Assembly: GCA_947652605.1 (NCBI GenBank)
Contig: OX393578.1
Span: 248,001-312,000 of the forward strand
Direction: 5' to 3'
From: Elmis aenea
Lineage: Eukaryota > Arthropoda > Insecta > Coleoptera > Elmidae
DNA: 64,000 nucleotides
Part shown: in pieces, positions 48,950-59,401 of the stretch
Layout: each line of letters opens with the position of its first letter
Numbering within the stretch: the stretch's first letter is position 1
Notes under the pieces: generated by a model
The model's input: the letters and a program-made list of their open reading frames with translations, nothing else
What the model was told of the DNA's origin: nothing
The model's database searches: none
Made by a program: the position numbers and the translations under genes

Positions 48950-49713
48950 TTGTAAATTTTTAATTTTTAAGTATTTTTTGTAATACAGAAAGCGTTTGAA
49001 ACTGTGATCACTGGCTATTAAAATCAACCATGTTACGGAATCTAATTTAATATGTTGAAATCATAATAATCATTTATTAGAATCATAATTTCTAATATGT
49101 ATTAGAGTCACTTTTTGATGCATTTATGTTATTGTGTATTCCTTGGTACTTAAACAACAATTAAAACCTACATTTTGCAGATTTTTTATTTTTGTTTTGT
49201 TCATTTGTTAAGCAAAAACATACTTAGACACATTCTTTATATATATATATTTTTTGTTTTTCTTACGTGTAGATTATATATTTCTAATTTTTGGTTATTA
49301 CAATGGCTGTTTAATATAATCATTTAATGAAGGTGATCACAACAAACTGCGTTTACTGTAATAATTTATATTATGTTTATTTATATTGATGGTGTGTTTT
49401 ATAATTATTGTGCAATGTTTTTTCAATTTTCATATTGCTTATTAATAAATTTATAATTGTATTTTTTTCTTTTATTTCATCATCTTTCTATAGGTTTAGT
49501 TAATATTCAGTTTTGTTGGTATGTTTTTAATTAAAAATAAAATTTTTAAATAAAAACATGCCAACAAAACTTAATAGTGAATTTATTTGAAGTTTTGAAG
49601 CTGTGTCGACTTTCGAAAGTCCCGCTCAATTTAGTTCACTAAGACATGGACGAGATGGCGCAGCAATACTGCACAAGCAGTTACCTAGGCACCGTATTAT
49701 ATCTTCTTCTATA
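48950..49713. other. 3' flank of the 48082 gene
   Basis: AT-rich DNA with several aataaa-like signals, probably including the 3' untranslated region. A strong short hairpin at 49509-49571 is listed separately. No other gene is seen. Confidence 0.45.
49509..49571. repeat. 63-nt hairpin with 21-bp stem
   Basis: Left arm agttttgttggtatgtttt... (49509-49529) pairs with ...aaaacatgccaacaaaact (49551-49571). The arms differ at one position, which can form a G-U pair in RNA. The loop is about 21 nt and AT-rich. The size suits a precursor microRNA, but the near-perfect stem equally suits a minimal MITE or a terminator-like structure. Confidence 0.5.
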
Positions 49714-50349
49714 GGTGCGTTCGGGACGTACGCTCTTTTTGCTTTATTTGCTCTTTTTTGCTCCACAGCGTTCGGGACGCGATTTTGGAGTAAAAAAGAT
49801 CGCTCCGAAGGGCGTTCGGGACTGCATAAGTGGAGTAAATAAATCTACTCTAATTTGCACCACCTCTGAAGCTGGGGCAAGCGAAAGAAGACATGCGCAT
49901 TACGGATTGTCTACGTTTGAATTCTTTGAATTGCCAGGTACAGCATAAGAATAAGATACAGTTAACATCCAGGCTTCGTGTTATTGTGTTGCATTAGTTA
50001 ACAACAATTTCTTGTGGACAGTAATTAACTTTCGATGCAATTCCCTATTATTAAAACAAAATTTTGGGAAGTTAAATGGTTTCATATCATGACATTTTCA
50101 TTTTACATCAATTTTATAACCAAATAATCTAACAAATTCGAAGCAATACAATTTGTTGCTTGTTTTACTTACAATGATGTCTGATTAGACCGGTCTACAA
50201 CAAAATAGTGAGGTTACCTTTATATTTGAAATATCCGCTGATTTTCTGCACTTACACGTTCCGAACGCACAAGATTTACTCTTGGAGGCTCTGAGACCAC
50301 GTGATTACAATCTTACTCCAATCTGGGAGCGTGCGTCCCGAACGCACCT
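49714..50349. mobile_element. Inverted-repeat MITE upstream of cyclin Q
   Basis: The ends ggtgcgttcgggacgtacgc (49714) and its complement gcgtgcgtcccgaacgcacc (ending 50349) bracket 636 bp. The word gcgttcggga recurs inside the left arm near 49769 and 49812, so the arm is itself internally repeated. No transposase frame. A target duplication is not clear. It sits about 0.3 kb upstream of the cyclin Q start codon. Confidence 0.7.
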
Positions 50350-50633
50350 CTTGATGCCATCATAGAAGAATGCGCTTCTGGTCGCCCTCTATATTAAATT
50401 TTGATGTTTGCAACTTATGATCTAAGGTTAAGGTTTGCAGTCATAGTTTAACGCTTTCAAAATAAAGATTTAACACTGGTTCGAGAACAGCGCCGAAAAA
50501 AACATACGTAAACGGTTTGCATTTCTAAAATGTAAGTAGTACGAAATGTGGTAAGTATGGTTATGTACAAGATTTATCCCGCTACACGTATGTTTTAGTA
50601 TTTCGAAGTAGCTACATTTGCCGAATTAACACA

Positions 50634-52682
50634 ATGAAGGACGTTATTGATGTTATGGAATTACAAAGAGAGAAGAGTCGAAGGATTCAGCCTTTGGATT
50701 ACCGACAACTGGATTTTAATGGTGGCTTTACACCAGCACGATTCATTTTTGAATGTGGTATGAAATTGCAGGCACAACCACTGACTATCGCAACTGCTTC
50801 GATTTTAATGCATCGATTTTTTAAAGAAGTTGATCAGTCAAACTATGATTGTTATGTGAGTATCTATTAATTAAATATTAAAAATACCGTTTACATTATC
50901 TTATAGTTGCAGTTGGTACTTTAAACTTTCCAAATAAAAATTTGCATTATTTATTAAACTATAGTTGCAGTTGGTACTTTAAAATTTCCAAATAAAAATT
51001 TGCATTATTTATTAAACTCTGTTACAAGTTTTCGTATATTTTCATGTAAAAAAATGTTGCAATTAATTTCACTGTTTTTTTTCAGTTACTAGTTATTTTA
51101 TTTATGTTCTTTTGATTAATGGTAAGATTAAACTTGTGCCATCTTTCATCACACATATTTAATCAGTGCGTTGAAAACAATTGATATGTTTGTTAAGAAA
51201 TGTTAAGGTGCATGTATAGACTGTGAAACTGAATTATTTTTAATTTTATTTGTTGACTAATTTATTTCTTTAAAGAAACTTGAAGTTGACATGTAATAAA
51301 AGTTATGACTAAATCGTGTCAATTAATTGTTAATTATTTAAAGCAGTCTTTTATTTTGAGGTACCACAAACTGGGGGTTGCAATTATTGTTGAAAAATAA
51401 TCTTGTTGCCTTAACACGTTTACTGTTAAAGCATTTTTTAAATTTAAAAAAAAAAAGATGTCATGCTAATGTCTCCACATACTTGAACAACATGTTCAAC
51501 TGGTTTTGGAATTACATACACAGGACTTTCAAGAGTCATATGTGATACAAAATATTTGCTCAATAAGGTTTAGATGACCCTCTTTTTACGTCGTACAACC
51601 ATTTCAGAACCTTGAAAGACACGTTTATGTTGATATTCACGTTTACATTTGACATCTGTCAATTGAGTCACATATGCCATAAGAATGTGCAAGTGGAGCG
51701 TCATGAGCCAAATTTGGCTCATCGGACAGTCAGCGTTTTAATAATGTTTCCACCGAGCTGTTAGTATAGTAAAACGTCGATTGAGCGGACTGATTCGGAC
51801 GAGGCGGTGTCCGTCATATAATAAAGTAGGTTTCCCGAATGCGCATTTAAAAAAATTGATAAACTAGTTAAACCAGATTTTACTAATGTAGATACGTTTG
51901 TATAATTCAAATTAAGTAATGTATGAAAAGTTAAATTTCACAGAAAAGTGCCTCAAACATTGTTAACGAGTGGTCAAATTAACAGGGTGTTAATTTTCTT
52001 GTATGATGTACATACTGGAAATATTGTCTGTGAAGTTCGTTAAATCGAGGCTTTACTGTACGGTATTATATGAAAATGTTAAAGTGCAAATTATGTTTAG
52101 TGCTGTTTTAAAAATTGTTTATATCAATGATATTGTATGTAGTTGATTGCAGCATCCACCTTGTACTTGGCTGGAAAAGTTAAAGATGATGCTTTAAAAA
52201 TCCGCGACATTATCAATGTGGCTCACAATACTTTGCATCGTGGAAGCAGCCCTCTTGAAATTGGAGATGAGTATTGGAACATGCGTGATGCTATCGTCCA
52301 GGCAGAACTTCTAATAATGCGTGTACTGAAATTTGAAGTGTCAATCGTTCATCCTCACAAATACATGCTTCACTATTTAAGGTCTATGGAAGGTTGGCTG
52401 GGAAAAGAGCAATGGAACTCGGTTCCCATAGCACGAACAGCAGCTTCATTCTTGCAGGATTACCACCATGATCCGAGCATATTGGATTATTCTCCTCAAC
52501 ATGTTGCTATTGCTTGCATTTCTTTAGCCCTTCAGTGTTACGGGGTTCGATTACCACTGATTGAGGACAATGATGATGAAGTTTGGTATTCCATGTTTAG
52601 TAAGGACTTGCAAAAAGAGAAACATTGGGAAATAATGGAAAAAATTATGGAAGTTTACAATAAAGAACCCGAGAGTGCTTGA
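50634..52682 (+). CDS. CCNQ: Cyclin Q (CDK10-activating cyclin, FAM58A family)
   Basis: Cyclin Q is the activating partner of CDK10. Two coding exons, 50634-50855 and 52143-52682, join in phase 0 (donor gtgagt, acceptor tgtag) and give 253 residues, close to the family's usual length. The first exon carries the cyclin-box start FTPARFIFECGMKLQAQPLT (32-51) and RFFKEVD. The second continues LIAASTLYLAGKVKDD (75-90), IRDIINVAHNTLHR, QAELLIMRVLKFEVSIVHPH and KYMLHYLRSMEGWL, then the second cyclin fold around QHVAIACISLALQCYGVRLP. The intron of 1.29 kb holds a 58-bp tandem duplication and two transposon remnants. The start is the first ATG (acacaatgaa context). A polyadenylation signal follows at 52838. 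Confidence 0.95.
50902..51017. repeat. 58-bp tandem duplication in cyclin Q intron
   Basis: Two adjacent copies of tatagttgcagttggtactt... (50902-50959 and 50960-51017) differ at about one base. A recent local duplication; no function is implied. Confidence 0.9.
51411..51741. mobile_element. Degenerate TTAA-flanked MITE in cyclin Q intron
   Basis: TTAA at 51411-51414 and 51738-51741 bracket diverged termini cacgtttactg and cagtcagcgt. These resemble the 44655-44877 element (cacgttgactg). The interior is non-coding, so this looks like an older copy of a related piggyBac-like MITE family. Confidence 0.6.
51765..52060. mobile_element. Tigger/pogo-like MITE in cyclin Q intron
   Basis: Left end tatagtaaaacgtcgattga and right end ttaaatcgaggctttactgt are imperfect complements. 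The agtaaaacctcgat... terminal pattern and TA flank suit Tc1/mariner-Tigger elements. No transposase frame in about 296 bp. It ends about 80 bp before the cyclin Q second exon. Confidence 0.6.
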
Positions 52683-52837
52683 CATATGACATACGACAAC
52701 GAATATCACAATTTTCCTTAGTTTTAAGTATTTTCATTTCTAATGATCTTTCAAAAGTATTTGTGGATGAATCGAGAATTTATAATTATTGTTCTGTTAA
52801 AGTTAGTATTACTTTATTTAATAATTATAAAATGACA

Positions 52838-52843
52838 AATAAA
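52838..52843 (+). terminator. Polyadenylation signal of cyclin Q
   Basis: A canonical aataaa lies 156 bp after the cyclin Q stop codon; it is the first good signal in the 3' flank. Confidence 0.55.
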
Positions 52844-52899
52844 TGGCTTGGTAGTAAATGTTTTCACATTTTATAAAATACAGGTGGTGACTAGTGCTT

Positions 52900-55833
52900 G
52901 AACAATGTAGAGGGTCCAAATTTAATTAGCATAATTTGAAAAATCGGCTAATATCATTAGCTAAGACCTTAGCTCACAAGTTATTAATGTGAAACTTGAA
53001 AAAAAAAAGCTACTTCTAAAAATATAAAAACCAAAAACATTTTCTAGTACGATACATGTTGAGAATTTGATGTAGTCTGCTTGGGACAATCAACTTCCTT
53101 ATCGCTGTATTTGAATTTTGCGCTGGAAGAAAGATACAGACCGTACAATTTAAGTAATTGACATACTTGGTAAAATTATTTAAAAAAACACCAACATTCA
53201 TGAACAATAAATACGTCAACAACAAATATACTAAACAAAAAAAGTTACATACAAAGTTAAATGTGGTTTTATGTTTTTATTAGATCAGGTAATGTAAAAT
53301 AAAACACTAGAGATAATTTAATAAGCTCATTTAGTCATCACTGTGGAAGCAATACATATGACTAAGGAATCTCATATAGGGTTAAGCGAGCAAAAACTCA
53401 CTGTGTTTATATAAATATGGCATGTGACATGGCAAATACACTTAAAAATAATCACTGTGTACAGATAACACAAATGAGATTCTTATTTTTGGTACAATAA
53501 TTGTGAAGGCAATATTAGTGCACGAAGATAATTCGAGAAGTTTATTTTAAAACAGTATCGCACTCAGCGCTGTTAAAGCTGGTAGCATATAATGTGTTAC
53601 AAAAAATTAAATCAATATAATACGATTACAAATTATGGTTTTTACTGAAGAAAATTTAATCGTTTTTGTATATTCTTGCAATCTAAAATGAATTACATAC
53701 TTCAGAACCACTGCACTAGAAGATTCTTTCCTTATTTTACTATTATTTGATCGAAAAATAAGCAATAAGCTAATAAACCGGAGTGAAACAGTTAAGCTTC
53801 AACATAAACGGAGTTGAAATCTTTTATAATAAACATTATACCAGTACCAAGCAAAAACAGTATCGTAATGTACGCTATCGACAATGTACCATACACATAT
53901 TTCGAAATCACATCACCATTTTAAACCGTAAGTGGATGGGAAAACACCACAGAAAACAGTCAGTTAACATTCAGCTTAACAAACAACATATATAATCCGA
54001 CTCAGCAAAGTTATCTTCTTGCAGACAGTGATTTACACAAACAACTGACAATTAACTATGTATTACATGTAGCTATAGCTAAACATTTAAATATTAGGTG
54101 TATTGATCAGGAGTTTGAAAGATTTTAGCACCATCTGCTAACAATTTTGTGAAGAATTAACGTTTTTATATTACACATCTTGAAAAACAAGCTCGCAACT
54201 TAATACTGACATTTAATGTGCAGTTTATTAATTATCTGTTATTGTGATTAATTGCTTTCAAAATGTATTACCACTAAGTTTAAACTAGTCTAAGCCTAAA
54301 TTTAAAAGCATAAGATAGATGAAATTTTGTAGCTTCCAAAGCTATTTATTTTTTATTTATACAAACAGATCTTTTTCATACGCACATAAATATTACTAGA
54401 ATATTTAACTTTAACTTTGAAAATATATGCTTCACAAAATCGTACACTATAAATAATGGTCGTCAGGTTTAGTTATCAAAAACAATTCAGTCACTTATTT
54501 ACTTAAATTAAGAAAAAATAACCACCACGTTGATTGTCCCGAAAACAGTTTTTAAAAAGCATAAGACACAAACTGATAGCAAAACATGAAGACAAATGCT
54601 TAGGAAAAATGAATTATTTTTAATTTAACTTTTATTGACGATAATTTACTAAATTAATTTATCTGAAATCAATTTGCACAATAATTTATCAATTATAAAA
54701 TATTTTAATCACAGTTGGAGATCAGGTTAAGACACTAATTTACAAACTTTATTTATAAATATTGCGATATAATAAGAAGTAAAACTCACACAAACAGTAA
54801 AAAATCGTGGTTGGCATTTTTGGTACTTAATTTGAAACCCTATTATGGTATCACTAACTTTCCTTTATTGAAAAAGGCAGTGTAAAATGTAGATAAATAC
54901 ATTGCATTTTTTGATTTTCTTGTATTTTAATTTTGATCGCGGTTTCGTCAAACAACTTATGTTCAACAAGCAGCTTTCAAAAATTGAAGTGTGTATTGGA
55001 AAACCGGCAGAAGTAAGAAATATTTACTAAATACAAAATGTACGATAGAACATTTGTGCAATAATAATTCAAATACTTTGCGATGTGTCTATCTTTGATA
55101 ATATTATTGACAACTAGTTTAACGTTTTCTAAATCAATCATACAATTTTTATGTACAGTAAAAACAATTATTTTTCAATTGCACTTATTTTATTATCATT
55201 CATTGACTATAATTTAATATATTTGTTTTGATAAATCAATAATTGCCACAACTTCCAACAAACTTTGTGGTTCGTAAAAAATATTTTATATGTTAATAAT
55301 ACTAAAAGCGAATTAAATTTGTTTCCTTAACAGAAATGTGTTAAACAGTATTTAAACTAAATAAACTCAAACAAATTTAAATTTTGTAAATAAAAGCAAT
55401 CGGTACTGTTTCTTCAAGTTGAAATAATAATTATTACATTTTCTTTAATATATTACTTATAGACACTACGTTACACGGCATTGATCGAATGTAAATACTT
55501 ACTACTATTGCCCACAATAACGTATTGTTATAGTCAAGTCCATCAGTTTTGATTCTACAATCATTTTGTCTCTAATGATCACCGACACCGATTCAGCCTC
55601 TGTTTCTCAGGTTCCTTTGTGCAGATGTTTGTTATTCGGCAAACTAAATAAAATTTTAACCTGATAGGTAATAAATTTTAAATAATTCAGTTCGCTATAA
55701 ACGAATAATAATATTTAAGGTACTTTCAAACATCCCTTGTTACGCTGAACTAATGTTGAAACATAGATTACCTTATGTGTGTGTAAATCAAGTGCTATAA
55801 TCTAACAAACTCCGCTCGTAACATAACAGAATG
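52900..55833. other. AT-rich intergenic DNA
   Basis: About 2.9 kb without a gene, RNA or repeat that I can support. Open frames up to 70 codons (53016-53225, 53783-53995) are AT-driven and show no known domain. Confidence 0.5.
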
Positions 55834-55837
55834 TATA

Positions 55838-56580
55838 CCGGGTGATTCAGTTTGACTGTCGCACCCCTATAACTTTGTAAGTATTGAGAATAACCCCAAC
55901 AAATCTTATATATTTGCAATCGGCGAGAAATTCTCTATTAAGTGATGTGTTTTTGTTACCTCTACGATGACGTATGTCAAATCCGCGATAGGCAACTGTT
56001 TTTTTTTAAAATTACATAGTATACATTTTTTTGTTGATTCGGATAGAGCATTTAATTCTGAATCTGACCATGTACTCAAAAAGTAGGCATACATTAAAAA
56101 AACGTCGAGAAAAAAAGCAGTGGCGGCCATTTTGAATACATTAGAATATAATTTTTTATGTCAGCGTTTATTTGTTTTTATTTTTATTAAAAATTAATTT
56201 TTAATACATTTCCATTGATAGTTACTGTATAATTTTTAAGATTTGATCGTTTTTTGTTATGTTAAATAGACTGATTGCTATGATTTGAATAAACTTTGAA
56301 CTGATTTTTCTCGAAAATTTTCTTATGTATGCCTACTTTTTGAGTACATGGTTGGATTCAGAATTAAATTCTCTATCCGAATCAACAAAAAAATGTATAC
56401 TATGTAATTTAAAAAAAAAACAGTTGCCTATCGCGGATTTGACATACGTCATCGTAGAGGTAACAAAAACACATCACTTAATAAAGAATTTCTCGCCGAT
56501 TTCAAAAATATAAGGTTTGTTGGGGTTATTTTCAGTACTTAAAAAGTTATAGGGGTGCGACATCAAACTGAATCACCCGG
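55838..56580. mobile_element. Foldback element E1 (743 bp) with TATA flanks
   Basis: Arms of about 280 bp (55838-56121 and 56301-56580) are near-complementary. Ends are ccgggtgattcagtttgact and aaactgaatcacccgg. TATA lies immediately outside both ends (55834-55837, 56581-56584), consistent with TA-targeted insertion. Only about 180 bp separates the arms and no coding frame is credible: the 62-74-codon frames at 55906-56130 and 56325-56513 are the two arms read in opposite directions. Confidence 0.85.
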
Positions 56581-56584
56581 TATA

Positions 56585-58100
56585 CAGGGTGGTGCTTTTT
56601 TCGATGCTCACCATTGCTATCTTGGACACGGTAAGAGATACAAGGTCGGTTAAATTAGAAAAAAGTTGCACATTTTTATGGCGATTAAGAATCTAAAAAC
56701 AAATCCTGGACATTTTGATTCGTTTTTGATTTATTACAAAAAAACTGAAAAATGTGATTTTAGAAAAATATTATTGTCCTCCCTACCATTGACGCTATTT
56801 CATTTAAACTTGGTAACTTTATGTTTTTGACCGTCCTGGGTTTGATGACGTCAACAGAAATTTTCTAAGCCTTCTAGATTTCAAGTTGCGATAGTCAAGT
56901 TTTTTATTTCTTATGGCCGCCATATTGGATTTTTACACCATCAGACAGACAAAAAAATTAGCTTTTCAGATTGGTAACCAACATACCTTTTTTCTTTCTA
57001 AAAAATTGTTGAAATTTGAAAATTTGTATAAATAATCTATAAAATCGAGAATGTTCTGAAAAACAATTGAAATATAATATAAATAAAAGTGACACAACAT
57101 TTTATAGGTCTAATAAAATAACGAAATTACAATAAATTTAAAACACCAGATAAATAATTATTTAAATTGTTTAAAGTGCGCGCAGTTATGTATGATGTAC
57201 TTAGTGGTTAGTCCTCAAATTCATTTCGTCCACTGCCTTTAGGATAGTTTGTCTCGAAATAGAGTCGAAAGCATTTTTTATTTTACGGCGAAGAAGTTCA
57301 ATATTTTCCGTTGGGGTTGCATAAACAACATCAATGTAAAAGTAATCCATAGTCGTTAAACATGGCGATCGCGGAGGCCAATGAATAGGACCAAACATAC
57401 CAAGTCATGAATTTTGAAAGCGTACATCTAAATTAATATCATTTTACAATGCGGGCGTTGTAAGGACCAGCTCCTTCTTGCTGAAACTACTGATGATTTT
57501 GAATTGTTAATAATGGCAATTCGCCTAACATATCTTCTAAATATGTTTCCAACAATCTTAATTTCGTTATCATTAGACCAATAAAATGTTCTGTAGCTTT
57601 TATTTATATCATAGTTTCAATTGTTTTTCAGAGCATTCTCGATTTTATGAATTATTTACACAAATTTTAAAATTTTAACAAGTTTTTTGAAAAAAAAGGT
57701 ATGTTGGTTACCAATCTGAAAAGCTAATTTTTTTGTCTGTCTGATGGTGTAAAAATCCAATATGGCGGCCATAAGAAATAAAAAAGTTGACTATTGCAGC
57801 TTGAAATCTAGAAGGCTTAGAAAATTTCTGTTGACGTCATCAAACCCAGGACGGTCAAAAACATAGAGTTACCAAGTTTAAATGAAATAGCGTCAATGGT
57901 TGGGAAGATAATAATATTTTTCTAAAATCACATTTTTCAGTTTTTTTGTAATAAATCAAAAACGAATCAAAATAACCAGGATTTCTTTTCAGATTCTTAA
58001 TCGCCATAAAAATGTCCAACTTTTCTCTAATTTAACCGACCTTGCATCTCTTACCGTTTCCAAGATAGCAATGGTGAGCATCGAAAAAAGCACCACCCTG
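56585..58100. mobile_element. Long inverted-repeat mariner-type element E2 (1.5 kb)
   Basis: Arms of about 500 bp (56585-57089 and 57598-58100) open with cagggtggtgcttttttcga and close with its complement. TATA lies on both sides (56581-56584 shared with E1, and 58101-58104). The 0.5-kb core holds a broken transposase remnant on the minus strand, listed separately. Confidence 0.88.
57201..57552 (-). pseudogene. Broken DDE (mariner-type) transposase remnant
   Basis: Two minus-strand pieces match the C-terminal half of insect mariner-like DDE transposases. Upstream, LETYLEDMLGELPLL is followed after an in-frame stop by FQQEGAGPYNARIVK, the site usually read as QQDGAPPH. Downstream in another frame comes GPIHWPPRSPCLTTMDYFY, then VYATPTENIELLRRKIKNAF. 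The usual Asp of the QQD motif is Glu, and SPD has become SPC, while the Asp of the DYF motif persists. Stops and a frame change mean no functional enzyme is made. Confidence 0.8.
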
Positions 58101-58104
58101 TATA

Positions 58105-59401
58105 CCCTTATGGTTACACATTTCATACGCGTTAACAAAGCCTCATACCCAATATTACTAAAATGATATGAATAGTTAACCTGAAGCAGTTCATGTTACT
58201 GTACGTCTCATTCACAACAGTTGAGACTCCAACGAATTCCTCACTACCATTAAAAAGTACTGTTTGTAAGACATTACACGACATTAGTCATAATACTGCG
58301 CAAATGAATACCTAATCAGTTTATTACTTAATTTTAGTGGATTTAAAAGTTATTATTAGAAATACCTGATTTCAAAGTTTCAGCCTTTAGATGATATTAC
58401 AATAATCCACTAAATTAACGATAAAATTAAATGTAATTTATCTTTAATATTGCACTGTTTTATGAAGCATTTGATTTTCAACATTCACAGCGAATAAATA
58501 TATAGTGTTTTATAAGTTATAACAATCTTACACAAGATACGAAGATAAAGGCGCACAGAGGGATTGAGTCTCCTCATGTCTCTTGTATTTCTTTCATTTT
58601 TATCTACATATAATCACTCTTACTTTGGTTAACACTGATAAAATCAACTTTTTGGCTATAAAAATGAAGCAACACTGAAAAAGTGCCTTTTCTTATATAC
58701 ATACATTAATACACGTATATCTGCTGTGTTTGCATATTTTCACGATTTATCATACACATAATTATTCATAGTCTGTTGTTTATACTGATTTTAAAATATT
58801 TATTAGCAAAATTTGCAACCATACGCTTTCTTGCACCTTACAATTATTCCTGTGCACAAATGATTCCGAAACGACTTTGCGACTTTGTTTTATAAACACT
58901 TTCATTGTGACACTTCAAACATGATACACATTCCATAAATAAATAGATATCACACAATAATAACAGGCTAGATTATCTTTTTATTAAATAAACATATTTG
59001 ATCGATTGTAATGAACACAAACGTTAGTTTATGAAACAACGAAAATAGTTTCAAGAGCATTTGAGTGTTGGTAGTATCAGAGACATGAAAAAGACCACAG
59101 ACGTTTAATAGATTTTTACACACAACACACAGATGGGCAGACAGACCGTTAAGTGATAATTGAATATGATAATGCTGACCTGCAGCACTTTGCATCATAC
59201 TTGGCGATCTAATCCACAAACACACACACACACACACACACGCACACACAAAACAACACAAGGACTCACACAGATTCGCAATATATTATGTACATATGAC
59301 TAGTAAACTCTGTACTCGCCCGCAGGTGCTATACTATATGTTGTGATGTTCCCGACAGTGGTTTACTACTCGACATGTAATAATGTAAATTACAAACAGG
59401 T
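58105..59401. other. 3' flank of the PKA RII gene
   Basis: AT-rich DNA downstream of the PKA RII stop codon, probably containing its 3' untranslated region on the minus strand. It includes the CA microsatellite listed separately. A 97-codon minus frame at 58968-59261 translates that microsatellite and is not a gene. Confidence 0.45.
59219..59250. repeat. CA microsatellite
   Basis: About 16 CA dinucleotides with one CG interruption (cacacgcacaca) in the 3' flank of the PKA RII gene. Confidence 0.9.

Noticed and set aside
47781..49665. Similar words aagacatggtggagatagcg (47781) and aagacatggacgagatggcg (49641) as a shared promoter motif
   Set aside because: Only two imperfect copies, at unequal distances from gene starts; too little to support a regulatory element.
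55906..56513. Two similar 62-74-codon proteins on opposite strands
   Set aside because: They are the two arms of foldback element E1 read towards each other.
58968..59261. Minus 97-codon frame beginning with a Cys/Val repeat
   Set aside because: Its N-terminus is the CA microsatellite translated; the remainder has no recognisable domain.
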